From FEN-1073 sp963780865 (lineage in GTDB: Bacteria; Chloroflexota; Anaerolineae; Anaerolineales; RBG-16-64-43), in contig CAWADT010000026.1 in assembly GCA_963780865.1 (NCBI GenBank), positions 62,001 to 126,000 on the forward strand: a stretch of DNA of 64,000 nt, read 5' to 3'. Position 1 is the first letter of the stretch. Every line of letters begins with the position of its first letter. The notes under the pieces were generated by a model, which saw nothing but the letters and a program-made list of their open reading frames with translations, ran no database searches and was not told the origin of the DNA. The position numbers were made by a program, and so were the translations under genes. Below, piece by piece: positions 18,312 through 27,535 of this stretch.

Positions 18312-19417
18312 AGGTCCTTCATTTACTTAAGGCTACCGGAATCGCCGGAGCCGAGACCCATCTTCTGAGCCTTCTCCCCGCGCTGCGCGGGCAGGGGATC
18401 GATTGCGGGGTTATTCTATTGGAAGACCCGCGCCGCGCGCCGCGCGATTTCCGGGAACGGCTGGAACGGAACGGCATTCCAGTCCGTTCGTTGGCTATTC
18501 ATTGGCACATCGATCCGGGGCTTCGCGCCCGGTTGGAGAATCTCCTTCGCGAATCGCCGTTCGACGTTCTGCATGCGCATCTTCCGCACGGCGAAGTGTA
18601 CGGCGAGTTGGCGATGCGGTCGTTGCCATCCGGTAGGTTCGTCGTCTCCCGGCATAACGACGACCGCTTCCGGCGCGCTCCGCCGATGCGATGGGTGTTC
18701 GCGCCCTCTCTCCGGCGCGCCGACCGGATCGTGGCGATCTCCCAATCCATCCGCCGTTTTCTCATCGACGTCGAACGGGCGCCCGCCGAAAAAATCGAAG
18801 TCATTCCATACGGATTGGACGCCGAAGGGTTTTCACGGGAAGCTCATCCCGGCGCCTTCCGCCGGGAGATCGGAGCGGGGAGAGACCCGCTCGTGGGATT
18901 CGTCGGCCGGATGACGGCGCAAAAAGGCGTCGACACTTTGTTGCGCGCGTTTGCCCGGGTTGAGAAGACTCATCCGGCGGCGAAATTAATTCTGGCCGGC
19001 GACGGCCCGGACCGGGAGGCCTTGATGCGCCTGGCCCGATCCCTCGGGCTGCAGCGAGCGATGTTCCTCGGCTGGCGGACCGACGCCGCCAATGTCCTGG
19101 CGGACATCGATCTTCTGGCGATTCCCTCGCGCTGGGAGGGATTTGGCCTGGTGGCGCTGGAAGCCATGGCTTTGGGGAAGCCCGTTGCGGCTTCAAAGGT
19201 TTCCGCGCTTCCGGAGATTGTGGTGCCGTCGGAAACCGGGTTGCTCCTGACCCCCGGCAGCATCGACGAGTGGGCCGAGGGACTCACGGCGATCCTATCC
19301 GATCCAAAACGCGCGGTCGACATGGGCCGCGCCGGAAGGGAGAGGGTGGTGAACGAATTCCCCGTGGAACGCATGGCGCGGCGGACGGCGGAACTCTATC
19401 ATTCCTTGGGGATATAA
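18308..19417 (+). CDS. GT4 family glycosyltransferase
   Basis: A 369-residue GT-B transferase. It begins KVLHLLKATGIAGAETHLLS (acceptor domain glycine loop). The donor domain has GFVGRMTAQKGVDTLLRAFA, LILAGDGPDREALMRLA and WEGFGLVALEAMALGKPVAA with the E-x7-E pair, then SALPEIV. ATG 18308 overlaps the previous stop as ATGA. The frame extends upstream but without family similarity. Its stop codon lies within a perfect TATAAT (19413-19418), a possible internal promoter for the next gene. Confidence 0.93.
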   Translation: MKVLHLLKATGIAGAETHLLSLLPALRGQGIDCGVILLEDPRRAPRDFRERLERNGIPVRSLAIHWHIDPGLRARLENLLRESPFDVLHAHLPHGEVYGELAMRSLPSGRFVVSRHNDDRFRRAPPMRWVFAPSLRRADRIVAISQSIRRFLIDVERAPAEKIEVIPYGLDAEGFSREAHPGAFRREIGAGRDPLVGFVGRMTAQKGVDTLLRAFARVEKTHPAAKLILAGDGPDREALMRLARSLGLQRAMFLGWRTDAANVLADIDLLAIPSRWEGFGLVALEAMALGKPVAASKVSALPEIVVPSETGLLLTPGSIDEWAEGLTAILSDPKRAVDMGRAGRERVVNEFPVERMARRTAELYHSLGI

Positions 19418-19418
19418 T
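19413..19418 (+). promoter_or_regulatory. Candidate -10 element over a stop codon
   Basis: A perfect TATAAT overlaps the TAA stop of the preceding GT4 gene and lies 23 bp before ATG 19442. The -35 region is not convincing. It could be an internal promoter for the GT4-WecA-epimerase-WbaP end of the locus, or chance. Confidence 0.3.
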
Positions 19419-19441
19419 CTCCCGGAGCCTTTCTTACCTTT

Positions 19442-20632
19442 ATGCCTCCAATCCGAATCGCATTGGTTATCGCGCGCCTGAACGTCGGCGGGCCGGCCAC
19501 GCACGTCATCGAACTTGCGGCAGGTTTGCCGCGGGACGAGTTCGAGGTCAGGCTGATCGCCGGGCGCGAAGGGCCGGGCGAAGCCGGGATGCATTATCTG
19601 GCCGAGCAGATGGCCGTCAGACCGGAAATTCTCCCGCAACTTTCACCGCAGATCGGGCCGGCCGATGGGCTCGCTTTCCTCCGCCTGGCCGCCATATTCC
19701 GAGATTGGAAACCCGACGTGGTCCATACTCACACCGCAAAAGCGGGCGCCGTGGGGCGCACGGCAGCCCGCTGCGCCGGCGTGCCGGCGGTGGTGCACAC
19801 CTTCCACGGCCACGTCCTGCGCGGGTATTTCTCCCCTCCGGTGGAATTCTTTTTCCGGTCGCTGGAACGGATGCTGGCCCGGCTCACCGACCGAATCGTC
19901 ACCCTCAGCCCGGCGCTGAAGGCCGATCTGGTCGGGATGCGAATTGCGCCGGCCGGGAAGATCGACGTGGTTCCGCTGGGAATGGATCTCGATCCGCTTC
20001 TGGACTGTTCGTCGCGGCGGGGGGAGCTAAGATCCGAGCTTGGGATGGGGCCTAATCAGCCCTTGATCGGAATTGTCGGCCGTTTGGTGGCCATCAAGAA
20101 TCACCGCCTATTTCTGGAGGCGGCACGAAGCATGGTAGACTCGGGAAATCCGGCTCATTTCGCAATCGTGGGGGACGGGGAATTGCGCGATTCGCTTCAG
20201 GCACTCGCGGGCGAGATGGGAATCGCAAGCCGCGTGCATTTCCTGGGATGGAAACAGGACATGCTACCGGTGTATGCGGCGCTCGATCTGCTCGCGTTGA
20301 CCTCTGAAAACGAGGGGACGCCGGTGGCGGTTATCGAAGCGATGGCAGCGGGTGTTCCAGTGGTGGCGACGGCCGTTGGAGGCGTACCGGACGTGATCCG
20401 GCACGGGGAAACTGGGCGGCTCGTGCCGCCGGGCGACGCGCCGGCGCTCCGCCTTGCTTGGCTGGAAGCCCTGCACCGGGACAACCGCAGCGAGGCCATG
20501 ATTGTCCGCGCCCGCCGGGAAGTTATCCAACGCTTTGGACGGGAACAAATGATTTCCACTATGGCCGATCTGTACCGCCATTTGCCAACCAGAAAAGAGA
20601 ACGCCGCGCGCGCGCGGCAGCCGGTCGCATGA
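19442..20632 (+). CDS. GT4 family glycosyltransferase
   Basis: A 396-residue GT-B transferase. The acceptor side has IALVIARLNVGGPATHVIEL, VHTHTAKAGAVGR and VHTFHGHVLRGYF. The donor side has GIVGRLVAIKNHRLFLEAA, AIVGDGELRDSL and ENEGTPVAVIEAMAAGVPVV with the E-x7-E pair. This pattern is close to the subgroup often found beside WecA/TagO-type genes, and the next gene is exactly that, overlapping by ATGA. It may add the second sugar to the undecaprenyl-PP-GlcNAc-type primer; this is inferred from position. Confidence 0.93.
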   Translation: MPPIRIALVIARLNVGGPATHVIELAAGLPRDEFEVRLIAGREGPGEAGMHYLAEQMAVRPEILPQLSPQIGPADGLAFLRLAAIFRDWKPDVVHTHTAKAGAVGRTAARCAGVPAVVHTFHGHVLRGYFSPPVEFFFRSLERMLARLTDRIVTLSPALKADLVGMRIAPAGKIDVVPLGMDLDPLLDCSSRRGELRSELGMGPNQPLIGIVGRLVAIKNHRLFLEAARSMVDSGNPAHFAIVGDGELRDSLQALAGEMGIASRVHFLGWKQDMLPVYAALDLLALTSENEGTPVAVIEAMAAGVPVVATAVGGVPDVIRHGETGRLVPPGDAPALRLAWLEALHRDNRSEAMIVRARREVIQRFGREQMISTMADLYRHLPTRKENAARARQPVA

Positions 20633-22155
20633 GCCAGTATCTGCCGCTGGTCATCCTCGCGTTTCTCGCCGCGTTTATCGCCACTCCGCTCGTCGGACGG
20701 CTGGCCTCGCGCACGGGTTTTGTCGACGAACCCCAGCCGCACAAAATGCACGTTCGCCCGATGCCGCTTCTGGGGGGGCTGGCGATCTACCTCGCTTTGT
20801 GCCTCGCCCTGTTCATTGCCCTGTTCCGGATGAACTTCGCCTCTGAGATTACGGAGATGGTGGCGATCGCTGTCGGCGCGACGCTCGTCATGCTGGTGGG
20901 ATTGTGGGACGACCGGCGGGGAATCGCGCCGCGCGCGAAGCTTCTGGCCCAGATTGCGGCCGCGCTGATTGCGGCTGCCGCCGGCGTGCGGGTGAACTTA
21001 TTCCCGTGGCCGCTTGTGAACTATGCGATCACGCTGTTCTGGTTTGTGGGAATCAGCAACGCCGTCAACCTGATGGACAACATGGACGGCTTGGCGGCGG
21101 GAACGTCCGCGGTTTCAGCGCTCTTCTTCACGCTTCTGGCCGCCTCGGCCGGGCAGGGTTTGGTGGCGAGCCTGGCGGCCGCTGTAACGGGCGCGTCGCT
21201 CGGATTCCTCTACTACAACGTTTCCCCCGCGATGATTTTCATGGGAGATACGGGATCGCTGCTTCTGGGGTTCCTGCTCGCCGTAATCGGAATTAAATAT
21301 TCCCCGGTCGCGCTTCCCCTGGGATCCACCTGGCCGATTCCGATCGTCGTGCTGGGGCTGCCCGTGTTCGATACTACCCTGGTCACCTTTTCCCGGTTGC
21401 TCTCCCGGCGGCCGGTATCTCAGGGTGGAACCGATCATACGTCGCACCGGTTGGCCCGGATGGGATTGGGCATCAACCGGGCGGTGCTCACGATGTATAT
21501 TATGGCCGCGGCGCTGGGAATGCTCGCCGTCCTCATGAGCCAATCCCCGCCCGCGACGGCGATGGTTCTGTTCATCGCGCTGCTGGCGGTGGGTGTGATC
21601 GGACTGCTGATCCTGGAACGCGCGCGTCCGATTCCTTCCACCAACCCGTTGGTGGTCATCCTGGCGGAGGACGAACAGGCGCGGGCGGCGATCCGAACGG
21701 CGCGGAAGATCTCCTCGCAGTTGGCGGTGGTGGCTTCCCCGCGCTCCTCTCCGCAGATCCTACGCGTTTATCTGCGGGAGTTGGCGCTGACGCCGGAATC
21801 GTTTTCCCGGTGGCTGGACTCCGAGCCGGACGACGCCGTCGGACCGGCGGAAGCATGGAATGAAATTTTCAGGTTGTGCGGCACGGTCATGCACCTGACC
21901 GATGGAACGCGCCCGGAGCGGTTGCTCGAGCTCCTGCGCGAGTCGCACCTGATCATCGTCTGCCGTGGTCAGGGTTGGCCCGCGGAAGTCCGGGCGCTGC
22001 TTCCCGAATTCCGCGGCCGAATGGTCTTGGCGCCGGGAGCGGAATTCCAGGACGAGTCCGCCCTCCCGGAAAACCAGTGGAACGACCCGGAGGTCCTCCT
22101 GCGAGTGTTGGAAAATACCCTGCTGGGAGCCCGGCGAAAGGAAAAGAATCCATGA
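20629..22155 (+). CDS. WecA/TagO-type polyprenyl-phosphate GlcNAc-1-phosphate transferase with C-terminal extension
   Basis: A 508-residue member of the MraY/WecA family. It transfers a sugar-1-phosphate, usually GlcNAc-1-P, to undecaprenyl phosphate and so starts lipid-linked glycan synthesis. It has about eleven helices with EPQPHKMHVRPMPLLGG, NLMDNMDGLAAG, FMGDTGSLLLGF and DHTSHRL, all signature blocks. The family is normally about 320-370 residues. Here the membrane part ends near residue 340 and an unrecognised soluble extension of about 160 residues follows. The start at 20629 overlaps the previous stop (ATGA). The gene may set the first sugar of the locus product. Confidence 0.92.
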   Translation: MSQYLPLVILAFLAAFIATPLVGRLASRTGFVDEPQPHKMHVRPMPLLGGLAIYLALCLALFIALFRMNFASEITEMVAIAVGATLVMLVGLWDDRRGIAPRAKLLAQIAAALIAAAAGVRVNLFPWPLVNYAITLFWFVGISNAVNLMDNMDGLAAGTSAVSALFFTLLAASAGQGLVASLAAAVTGASLGFLYYNVSPAMIFMGDTGSLLLGFLLAVIGIKYSPVALPLGSTWPIPIVVLGLPVFDTTLVTFSRLLSRRPVSQGGTDHTSHRLARMGLGINRAVLTMYIMAAALGMLAVLMSQSPPATAMVLFIALLAVGVIGLLILERARPIPSTNPLVVILAEDEQARAAIRTARKISSQLAVVASPRSSPQILRVYLRELALTPESFSRWLDSEPDDAVGPAEAWNEIFRLCGTVMHLTDGTRPERLLELLRESHLIIVCRGQGWPAEVRALLPEFRGRMVLAPGAEFQDESALPENQWNDPEVLLRVLENTLLGARRKEKNP

Positions 22156-23126
22156 CGCATACGCTCATAACCGGCGGAGCCGGGTTCATCGGCAGCCACC
22201 TGGCCGAAGCGCTTCTGGCGCGCGGAGACCAGGTGACGGTCATCGATGATTTGTCGACCGGGCGATTCGAAAATATCGCGGCCCTGGGCGGAAAGCCCGG
22301 ATTCCGATTCGCGCTGGAAACGATCACCAACGAGACGGTCATGGACCGGCTGGGAAGCGAGTGCGACCGCATCCTCCATCTGGCGGCGGCCGTGGGCGTA
22401 CAGCTCATCGTCAACGATCCGGTGCGCACGATCGAAACCAACGTCATGGGCACGGAGGCCGTGCTGCGCGTCGCCCGGCGCTACCGCAAGAAGGTTTTCC
22501 TGGCCTCCACGTCGGAAGTCTACGGCAAGAACGACAAGACGCCTTTCCGCGAGGAGGACGATGGGGTGTTCGGCGCCACCACGATCACCCGCTGGGCGTA
22601 TGCCACCTCCAAAGCGCTCGACGAATTCCTGGCCCTGGCTTACCACCGCTCCAAAAGCCTTCCCGTGGTCATCGGCCGCTTTTTTAATACCATCGGCCCG
22701 CGCCAGAGCGCGCAATATGGAATGGTCATTCCGCGTTTTGTGCGCCAGGCGCTCGCGGGTGAACCGATCACCGTGTACGGCGACGGCAATCAAACCCGCT
22801 GCTTCTGCAACGTGCGCGATGTGGTGGCGGCGATTTTCCTGCTGATCGAACTTCCCGCCGCGGAGGGCCAGGTGTTCAACATCGGCTCGCAGGAGGAAAT
22901 CGGCATGCGCGCCCTGGCCGAGAGGATCAAGGCCCGCACCGGTTCTTCCTCCGAAATCCGGGCGGTCCCTTACGATCAGGCCTATAACGGGGGATTTGAA
23001 GACATGCGCCGGCGGGTTCCGGATATCCAGAAGATCCAAAACGCAACAGGGTGGTCGCCGAAGGTTCCCCTTGCGCAAACTTTGGACGAGATCATCGCAT
23101 ACTTCCGCCTCCAGCCGGCGGCATAG
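22152..23126 (+). CDS. NAD-dependent sugar-nucleotide epimerase/dehydratase (extended SDR)
   Basis: A 324-residue extended SDR. It has ITGGAGFIGSHLAEALL (Gly-rich NAD site), LAAAVGVQLIV, ASTSEVYG and the catalytic Tyr-Lys pair in WAYATSK. YGDGNQTRCFCNVRDVV is the pattern seen in UDP-glucuronate decarboxylase and UDP-glucose or UDP-GlcNAc 4-epimerase groups. It supplies a modified nucleotide sugar for the locus; which one cannot be decided. Its ATG overlaps the stop of the WecA-type gene, and 9 bp separate its stop from the next gene. Confidence 0.9.
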   Translation: MTHTLITGGAGFIGSHLAEALLARGDQVTVIDDLSTGRFENIAALGGKPGFRFALETITNETVMDRLGSECDRILHLAAAVGVQLIVNDPVRTIETNVMGTEAVLRVARRYRKKVFLASTSEVYGKNDKTPFREEDDGVFGATTITRWAYATSKALDEFLALAYHRSKSLPVVIGRFFNTIGPRQSAQYGMVIPRFVRQALAGEPITVYGDGNQTRCFCNVRDVVAAIFLLIELPAAEGQVFNIGSQEEIGMRALAERIKARTGSSSEIRAVPYDQAYNGGFEDMRRRVPDIQKIQNATGWSPKVPLAQTLDEIIAYFRLQPAA

Positions 23127-23135
23127 GCGGGGCCG

Positions 23136-24557
23136 ATGGCGAATCCCTCCTCGATTCCGCGATCCGGGTTGACCCTTTCCGAACGGCAGGCGCTGCTTTT
23201 TGCCGGTGATTTGCTCTGCGTGCTGCTCGCCGTAGGGGCTGCTTGGATTCTCTGGATGGGGTTGGATCACACCCTCAGCGATCCGATCCGATTCTTCCAA
23301 ACCCGCGACGCCATCACCCCGTTCCTGTGGCTGGGTCCGCTGTGGTTCTTCCTCATCTCCCATTTGTACGATCCGCACGCGGCCTTCTCGCGCGAACGGA
23401 CGCTCTTCGGTCTGGCGCTGGCCACCGCCATCTCGCTGGTGCCGTATCTCGGGTTGTACTTCTTCGCCGCTCCCGGTTCCCTGCCGCGCATCGGGATCAT
23501 CGTGTATCTGCTCGTCCTCACGGGATTGGAATTCGGATGGAGGATGCTCGCCATCCGGTTGTTTACGCTTCCCATGTTGCAACGCCCAGCCTTGATTATC
23601 GGCGCGGGACGGGCGGGAATGGGGATCATCCGCGTTCTGACTCTCGACGTCCCCGGGCATTTCCGCATCCAGGGGCTGATTGACGACGATCCGGAAAAAC
23701 GGGGGACGAAATTGGGCGACATCCCGGTTCTGGGCGGATGGCAGGCTCTGCGGGATGCGGTGCGCGGGCAAGGGATTTCCGTATTGGTGCTGGCCATCAC
23801 CGGAAAAATCCGGCCCGAGCTGTTCCAGACGATTCTGGATTGCCAGGAGATGGGAGTGGAAGTGATCCGCATGCCCGCGCTGTACGAATCCTTGCTGGGG
23901 CGGGTGCCGATCGAATACCTCAGCGCGGACTGGCTGCTGACTTCCTTTCTAGACAGCGTCAACCTGTTCGATCTCTACAGCCCTTTAAAGCGCCTGCTGG
24001 ATATCCTCATCGCGATAGTGGGAATGGCCGTTGGGTTGATTCTTTTTCCGATCCTGGCCGTCATCATCCGTCTGGATTCGCCCGGGCCGATCCTTTACCA
24101 GCAGGAACGATCGGGAAAGGGCGGACATTCAATCGGCGTGTGGAAATACCGGACGATGGTTCGCAACGCGGAGCCCGACGGCGAACCGCGCTGGGCGACG
24201 CCCGAGGATCCGCGCGTCACGCGCGTGGGCAAATGGATGCGCCGCACCCGGCTGGATGAGATCCCCCAGTTTTGGAACGTCCTGCGCGGCGATATGAGCC
24301 TGATCGGGCCGCGCCCCGAGCGGCCGGAGTGGATTGCGCAATTGGAAAAACAGATTCCTTTTTACCGCGCGCGCCTTCTGGTTCCGCCTGGCCTGACGGG
24401 ATGGTCGCAGGTGAACTATGGATATGTCCGGACGGTGGAGGACACGGCGCTCAAGCTCGAATACGACCTCTATTACATCCGGCATCGTTCCCCGATCCTG
24501 GATTTGAAAATCCTTCTGCGCACCATGGGCACCCTGATCCGGTTCCAGGGATCCTGA
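23136..24557 (+). CDS. Polyprenyl-phosphate sugar phosphotransferase (WbaP/WcaJ family)
   Basis: A 473-residue initiating phosphoglycosyltransferase. The N-terminal part has four to five helices. A central nucleotide-binding-like domain has ALIIGAGRAGMGIIRVL. The C-terminal catalytic domain begins SPLKRLLDILIAIVGMAVG, has YQQERSGKGG, WKYRTM, TRLDEIPQFWNVLRGDMSLI and GPRPERPEW. These enzymes move Glc-1-P or Gal-1-P from UDP-sugar to undecaprenyl phosphate. It is the second initiating enzyme in the locus, two genes after a WecA-type one, so two glycans may be started here. The next gene begins 18 bp downstream. Confidence 0.94.
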   Translation: MANPSSIPRSGLTLSERQALLFAGDLLCVLLAVGAAWILWMGLDHTLSDPIRFFQTRDAITPFLWLGPLWFFLISHLYDPHAAFSRERTLFGLALATAISLVPYLGLYFFAAPGSLPRIGIIVYLLVLTGLEFGWRMLAIRLFTLPMLQRPALIIGAGRAGMGIIRVLTLDVPGHFRIQGLIDDDPEKRGTKLGDIPVLGGWQALRDAVRGQGISVLVLAITGKIRPELFQTILDCQEMGVEVIRMPALYESLLGRVPIEYLSADWLLTSFLDSVNLFDLYSPLKRLLDILIAIVGMAVGLILFPILAVIIRLDSPGPILYQQERSGKGGHSIGVWKYRTMVRNAEPDGEPRWATPEDPRVTRVGKWMRRTRLDEIPQFWNVLRGDMSLIGPRPERPEWIAQLEKQIPFYRARLLVPPGLTGWSQVNYGYVRTVEDTALKLEYDLYYIRHRSPILDLKILLRTMGTLIRFQGS

Positions 24558-24575
24558 GGAAGGATCCTTCCGGAG

Positions 24576-25586
24576 ATGGTTTTCCCTCAAGCCCCGAGCC
24601 CCGCTTCCCCCTCCGTGGTTTCCGGCCCGCGCCGCGCGCGGTTTCCCCGGGATGTTCCGCAAATCACCGAATTGGTGGGGCAGTCCTTTGCCGGTACTCT
24701 GGATTATTCCTCGCGCCAAGTTCTCCGCAACGTCCGCTGGATCGCCGAGCGGGGCGAGCTTTTCTGGAGGCTCTCCATTCTAATGGGGAGCGTGAATTCG
24801 GAGGAATGGGCCCACGCCTCGGTTTGGGAGCAGGAGGGCAGAGTGGTGGGCAACGCCACCCTTACCCTGCGCAAACCGGAAAAGGATGCGTGGCTGATTT
24901 CCAATGTGGCCGTCCAACCGGAGTTCCGCCGCCGCGGCTTTGGACGCGGCATGATCCGGTTTGCCTTGGGGGATATCCGCTCCCGGGGGGGACGGAAAGT
25001 TTATCTGCAAGTGGACGTGGAAAACGAGACGGCGGTTCGCCTGTACCGGGAGCTTGGCTTCGAGGAATTCGGCCGCCGCATCACCTGGACCCGCAATCCC
25101 GGTCCCGCAACGCCGGTCCACCCGGGCGCTTCCGGCGATCCCGCGGACCGGATTTCGCCGCGGCGCGCGTCGGAGTGGCGCGAGGAATACGCCTTCTGGA
25201 AAAGCGTCAGCCCGGATGGGTTTACCTGGAATACGCCGCTGACCGCGGGATTGTTCCGCCCCTCGGCGGCAAAATGGCTGGAGCAGGCGCTGCTTGGCGA
25301 ATCCGAAAAGCATTTCCTTGCCTGGCGCGGGGAGCGGCTGGAAGCGGCACTCATCACCTTCCAACGTTTTTTCGGTTGGGAAGGATTTCTGATCCAAAAC
25401 GGGGAATCCGGCGGCAGCGTGGAACGCGCCTTGTGGGAGGAAGCCTGGAAAGGGGCGTCCCTCCAGATGAATTGCCTGCTGGAAACCGTGCCGGAATCTT
25501 CCCAGGCCGTTCTGGAACAATTGGGATTCCAAAAACGCCGAACGTTCCAATGGATGCGGTATACTATCGAAGGAGGTGGAGCATGA
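24576..25586 (+). CDS. GNAT family N-acetyltransferase
   Basis: A 336-residue protein whose first 160 residues form a GNAT domain. The acetyl-CoA loop is RRRGFGRGMIRFALGDI, followed by VDVENETAVRLYRELGF. The C-terminal half has no clear motif and may be a second, degenerate GNAT lobe. The acceptor is unknown; its place after the initiating transferases suggests acetylation of an amino sugar or surface component. The stop overlaps the start of the next gene by ATGA, and a strong AGGAGG ribosome-binding site for that gene lies inside this one. Confidence 0.85.
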   Translation: MVFPQAPSPASPSVVSGPRRARFPRDVPQITELVGQSFAGTLDYSSRQVLRNVRWIAERGELFWRLSILMGSVNSEEWAHASVWEQEGRVVGNATLTLRKPEKDAWLISNVAVQPEFRRRGFGRGMIRFALGDIRSRGGRKVYLQVDVENETAVRLYRELGFEEFGRRITWTRNPGPATPVHPGASGDPADRISPRRASEWREEYAFWKSVSPDGFTWNTPLTAGLFRPSAAKWLEQALLGESEKHFLAWRGERLEAALITFQRFFGWEGFLIQNGESGGSVERALWEEAWKGASLQMNCLLETVPESSQAVLEQLGFQKRRTFQWMRYTIEGGGA

Positions 25587-25957
25587 CCAAGTTTTTAATC
25601 CGATTGGGAATTAATGCGGTCGCTATGTACGCGGCCATCCGCTTGGTGCCGGGGATCCAGATGCAATCCACCAGCTGGGTTGCGATTGTTGTCCTGGCGC
25701 TGATCTTCGGATTGGTCAACACGCTGATCGCCCCGATATTAAAGTTGCTCACGTGCCCGTTCATCCTCATCACGCTGGGGTTGTTCACCCTGTTGATCAA
25801 CACGTTCCTCTTCTGGCTGACCGGGGGGATTGGCCAGTGGTTCGGCTTGGGGTTTAAAGCGGGTTTTGTCGCCGCCTTTCTGGGAGCCTTGGTCGTAACC
25901 ATCGTCAATGTGGTCCTCTCGACGATTTTCAAGGACGAACTGAAATCCAACCATTAA
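25583..25957 (+). CDS. Phage holin family 4 (PF04020-like) small membrane protein
   Basis: A 124-residue protein with about four helices: INAVAMYAAIRLVPGI, then IFGLVNTLIAPILKLLTCPF and LGLFTLLINTFLFWLTGGIG, the signature of the Phage_holin_4_2 (YvlD-like) family. These are chromosomal and mostly not phage holins; a stress or envelope role is suspected. ATG 25583 is preceded by AGGAGGTGG. It overlaps the acetyltransferase gene and is the last gene before a strong terminator, closing the glycan locus transcript. Confidence 0.9.
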   Translation: MTKFLIRLGINAVAMYAAIRLVPGIQMQSTSWVAIVVLALIFGLVNTLIAPILKLLTCPFILITLGLFTLLINTFLFWLTGGIGQWFGLGFKAGFVAAFLGALVVTIVNVVLSTIFKDELKSNH

Positions 25958-25989
25958 TTTCCATCCGGAATCCGGAAAAAATAACGAAT

Positions 25990-26032
25990 GCCCGCTGCCA
26001 TTTGGAATTTCGGCAGTGGGCGTCTTTTTTTT
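25990..26032 (+). terminator. Rho-independent terminator of the glycan locus
   Basis: GCCCGCTGCC at 25990-25999 pairs with GGCAGTGGGC at 26012-26021 (one G-T pair) and is followed by a run of eight T within 26024-26032. It lies 33 bp after the holin-like gene stop. Confidence 0.9.
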
Positions 26033-26206
26033 AAACCCCGCCTTTATCAAGGAATTCCCCGAGTGGTTCGATTGGTTTACGGCCGGTTATTAAGTGACCA
26101 CAGATGCTCTTTTATCCATTGATTTCAGACTATAATTTGTCAGTGGTGTTTTGGGAATTCAGGCCCGGGTAAATCTCCAACGATCCCGAAGGAATGGACG
26201 CTTAGG

Positions 26207-27535
26207 ATGTCGATCGGTAGCCGGAAAAACGCGTATCTGCTGGCGGCTATGCTGCTGGCCATATTCGTCTGCTCGCTGGTGTACGCATTCGGATTCCGCA
26301 TACCGCCGACGGTGGACGCCCGGTGGTACGACACCATCGCGTGGAATCTCGTCAGCGGAAAAGGTTTCAGGCTTCTCGACACGGGGCCGCTTTCGGCCGA
26401 TCCGGCGATTGGCACTGTCGGGCCGGGGTACGAATATTTTCTCGCGGGTATGTACACCGTTTTCGGACATCATCTCGAGCCCGTGTGGATCCTGCAGACC
26501 CTGCTACATACCCTCAATGCGTTTTTGGTTTTTCTTCTCGCCTGGCGAGTGATCCCGGAATCTCCCCAGCGGTTTTTCTTTGCGATTCTCGCCGCGGCAT
26601 TCTACGGATTCAACCCCGATTTGATCCTGATGGCGGCGATGCTCTTTACCGAAACGCTCTATCTCACGCTGCTGCTGCTGGCCGCGCTCGGCATGGCGGT
26701 TTTTACCGCCCGGCCCTCAACCCCGACGGCGCTCGCCACGGGCGCCGTGCTGGCCTGTGCCATCCTGGTCCGGCCGATTGCCCTGCTTCCCCTGGCGGTT
26801 TTTCTCGCCCTCCTGCTGCTGAAGAAAAAACCATTGCTGATCCTCGCCGTTCTTTTTATTCAATTGATTTTTATCACGCCGTGGGCCTGGAGAAATTATT
26901 CGGTCTACGGACGGTTCATCCCGCTCACGGCCGCCGGCGGCTACGATCTCTGGGTGGGGAATAATCCCGAAGCGAACGGCGAGGAGATACCGGCCAAGGT
27001 CGTCTCGGATTACAAGGATCAGCACGGTTTTCTGGAGGCGGACCGCTACGGCGCGGAACAGTATGTGAAGTATCTTCTGGGAGATCCGCTCGGGTTCCTG
27101 AAACTCCAAGGAATAAAAACGGTAAAATTTTTCAGCGTCATCCGGACTTCGGCCTGGTGGTTCCATTTGTCGGGGATCGCGCGGGCCCTGACGTTTTTCC
27201 TGTCCGCGATTTTTTTCATCCTCCTGTTGATCCTGGGCATCCCGGGAATCTATTCCGCGCTGCGCGCGGGGCCGGGCCCCGCGAGGTTGCTGGCGGTGCT
27301 CGCGCTGACAGTGCCGGCCGCGGTCATTCCGATCGTCGTCACCAGCCGCCTGCGGTATCCGATGTATCCTTTCCTGGCTGTGTTGGGAGCGCTGGCGGTC
27401 TACCGTTATCGGGAAGGCAATCTCTCCCGGCGATCGATCTGGATATCGGGCGGTGTCATTCTCGCGCTCACCCTGATGGATATTCTCATCAGCGCGCCGG
27501 ATATCCCCGATCGAATCCTGCGGTTATTCTCGTGA
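26207..27535 (+). CDS. GT39-type GT-C membrane glycosyltransferase
   Basis: A 442-residue polytopic protein with about ten helices. After helix 1 it has PPTVDARWYDTIAWNLVSGK, placing an Asp in the first extracytoplasmic loop as in PMT/ArnT-like GT39 enzymes. VGPGYEYFLAGMYTVFG and FITPWAWRNYSVYGRF are further family-like blocks. It probably uses a polyprenyl-phosphate sugar outside the membrane. It stands alone after the glycan locus terminator. A TATAAT at 26131-26136 upstream is a possible promoter element. The family is confident, the substrate unknown. Confidence 0.86.
   Translation: MSIGSRKNAYLLAAMLLAIFVCSLVYAFGFRIPPTVDARWYDTIAWNLVSGKGFRLLDTGPLSADPAIGTVGPGYEYFLAGMYTVFGHHLEPVWILQTLLHTLNAFLVFLLAWRVIPESPQRFFFAILAAAFYGFNPDLILMAAMLFTETLYLTLLLLAALGMAVFTARPSTPTALATGAVLACAILVRPIALLPLAVFLALLLLKKKPLLILAVLFIQLIFITPWAWRNYSVYGRFIPLTAAGGYDLWVGNNPEANGEEIPAKVVSDYKDQHGFLEADRYGAEQYVKYLLGDPLGFLKLQGIKTVKFFSVIRTSAWWFHLSGIARALTFFLSAIFFILLLILGIPGIYSALRAGPGPARLLAVLALTVPAAVIPIVVTSRLRYPMYPFLAVLGALAVYRYREGNLSRRSIWISGGVILALTLMDILISAPDIPDRILRLFS

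Noticed and set aside
21876..22151. N-terminal extension of the epimerase
   Set aside because: The extension lies inside the WecA-type gene, and the NAD-binding motif expected at the N-terminus begins right after ATG 22152.
25583..25957. Prophage remnant because of the holin family name
   Set aside because: Phage_holin_4_2 proteins are common chromosomal membrane proteins, and no other phage gene is present.
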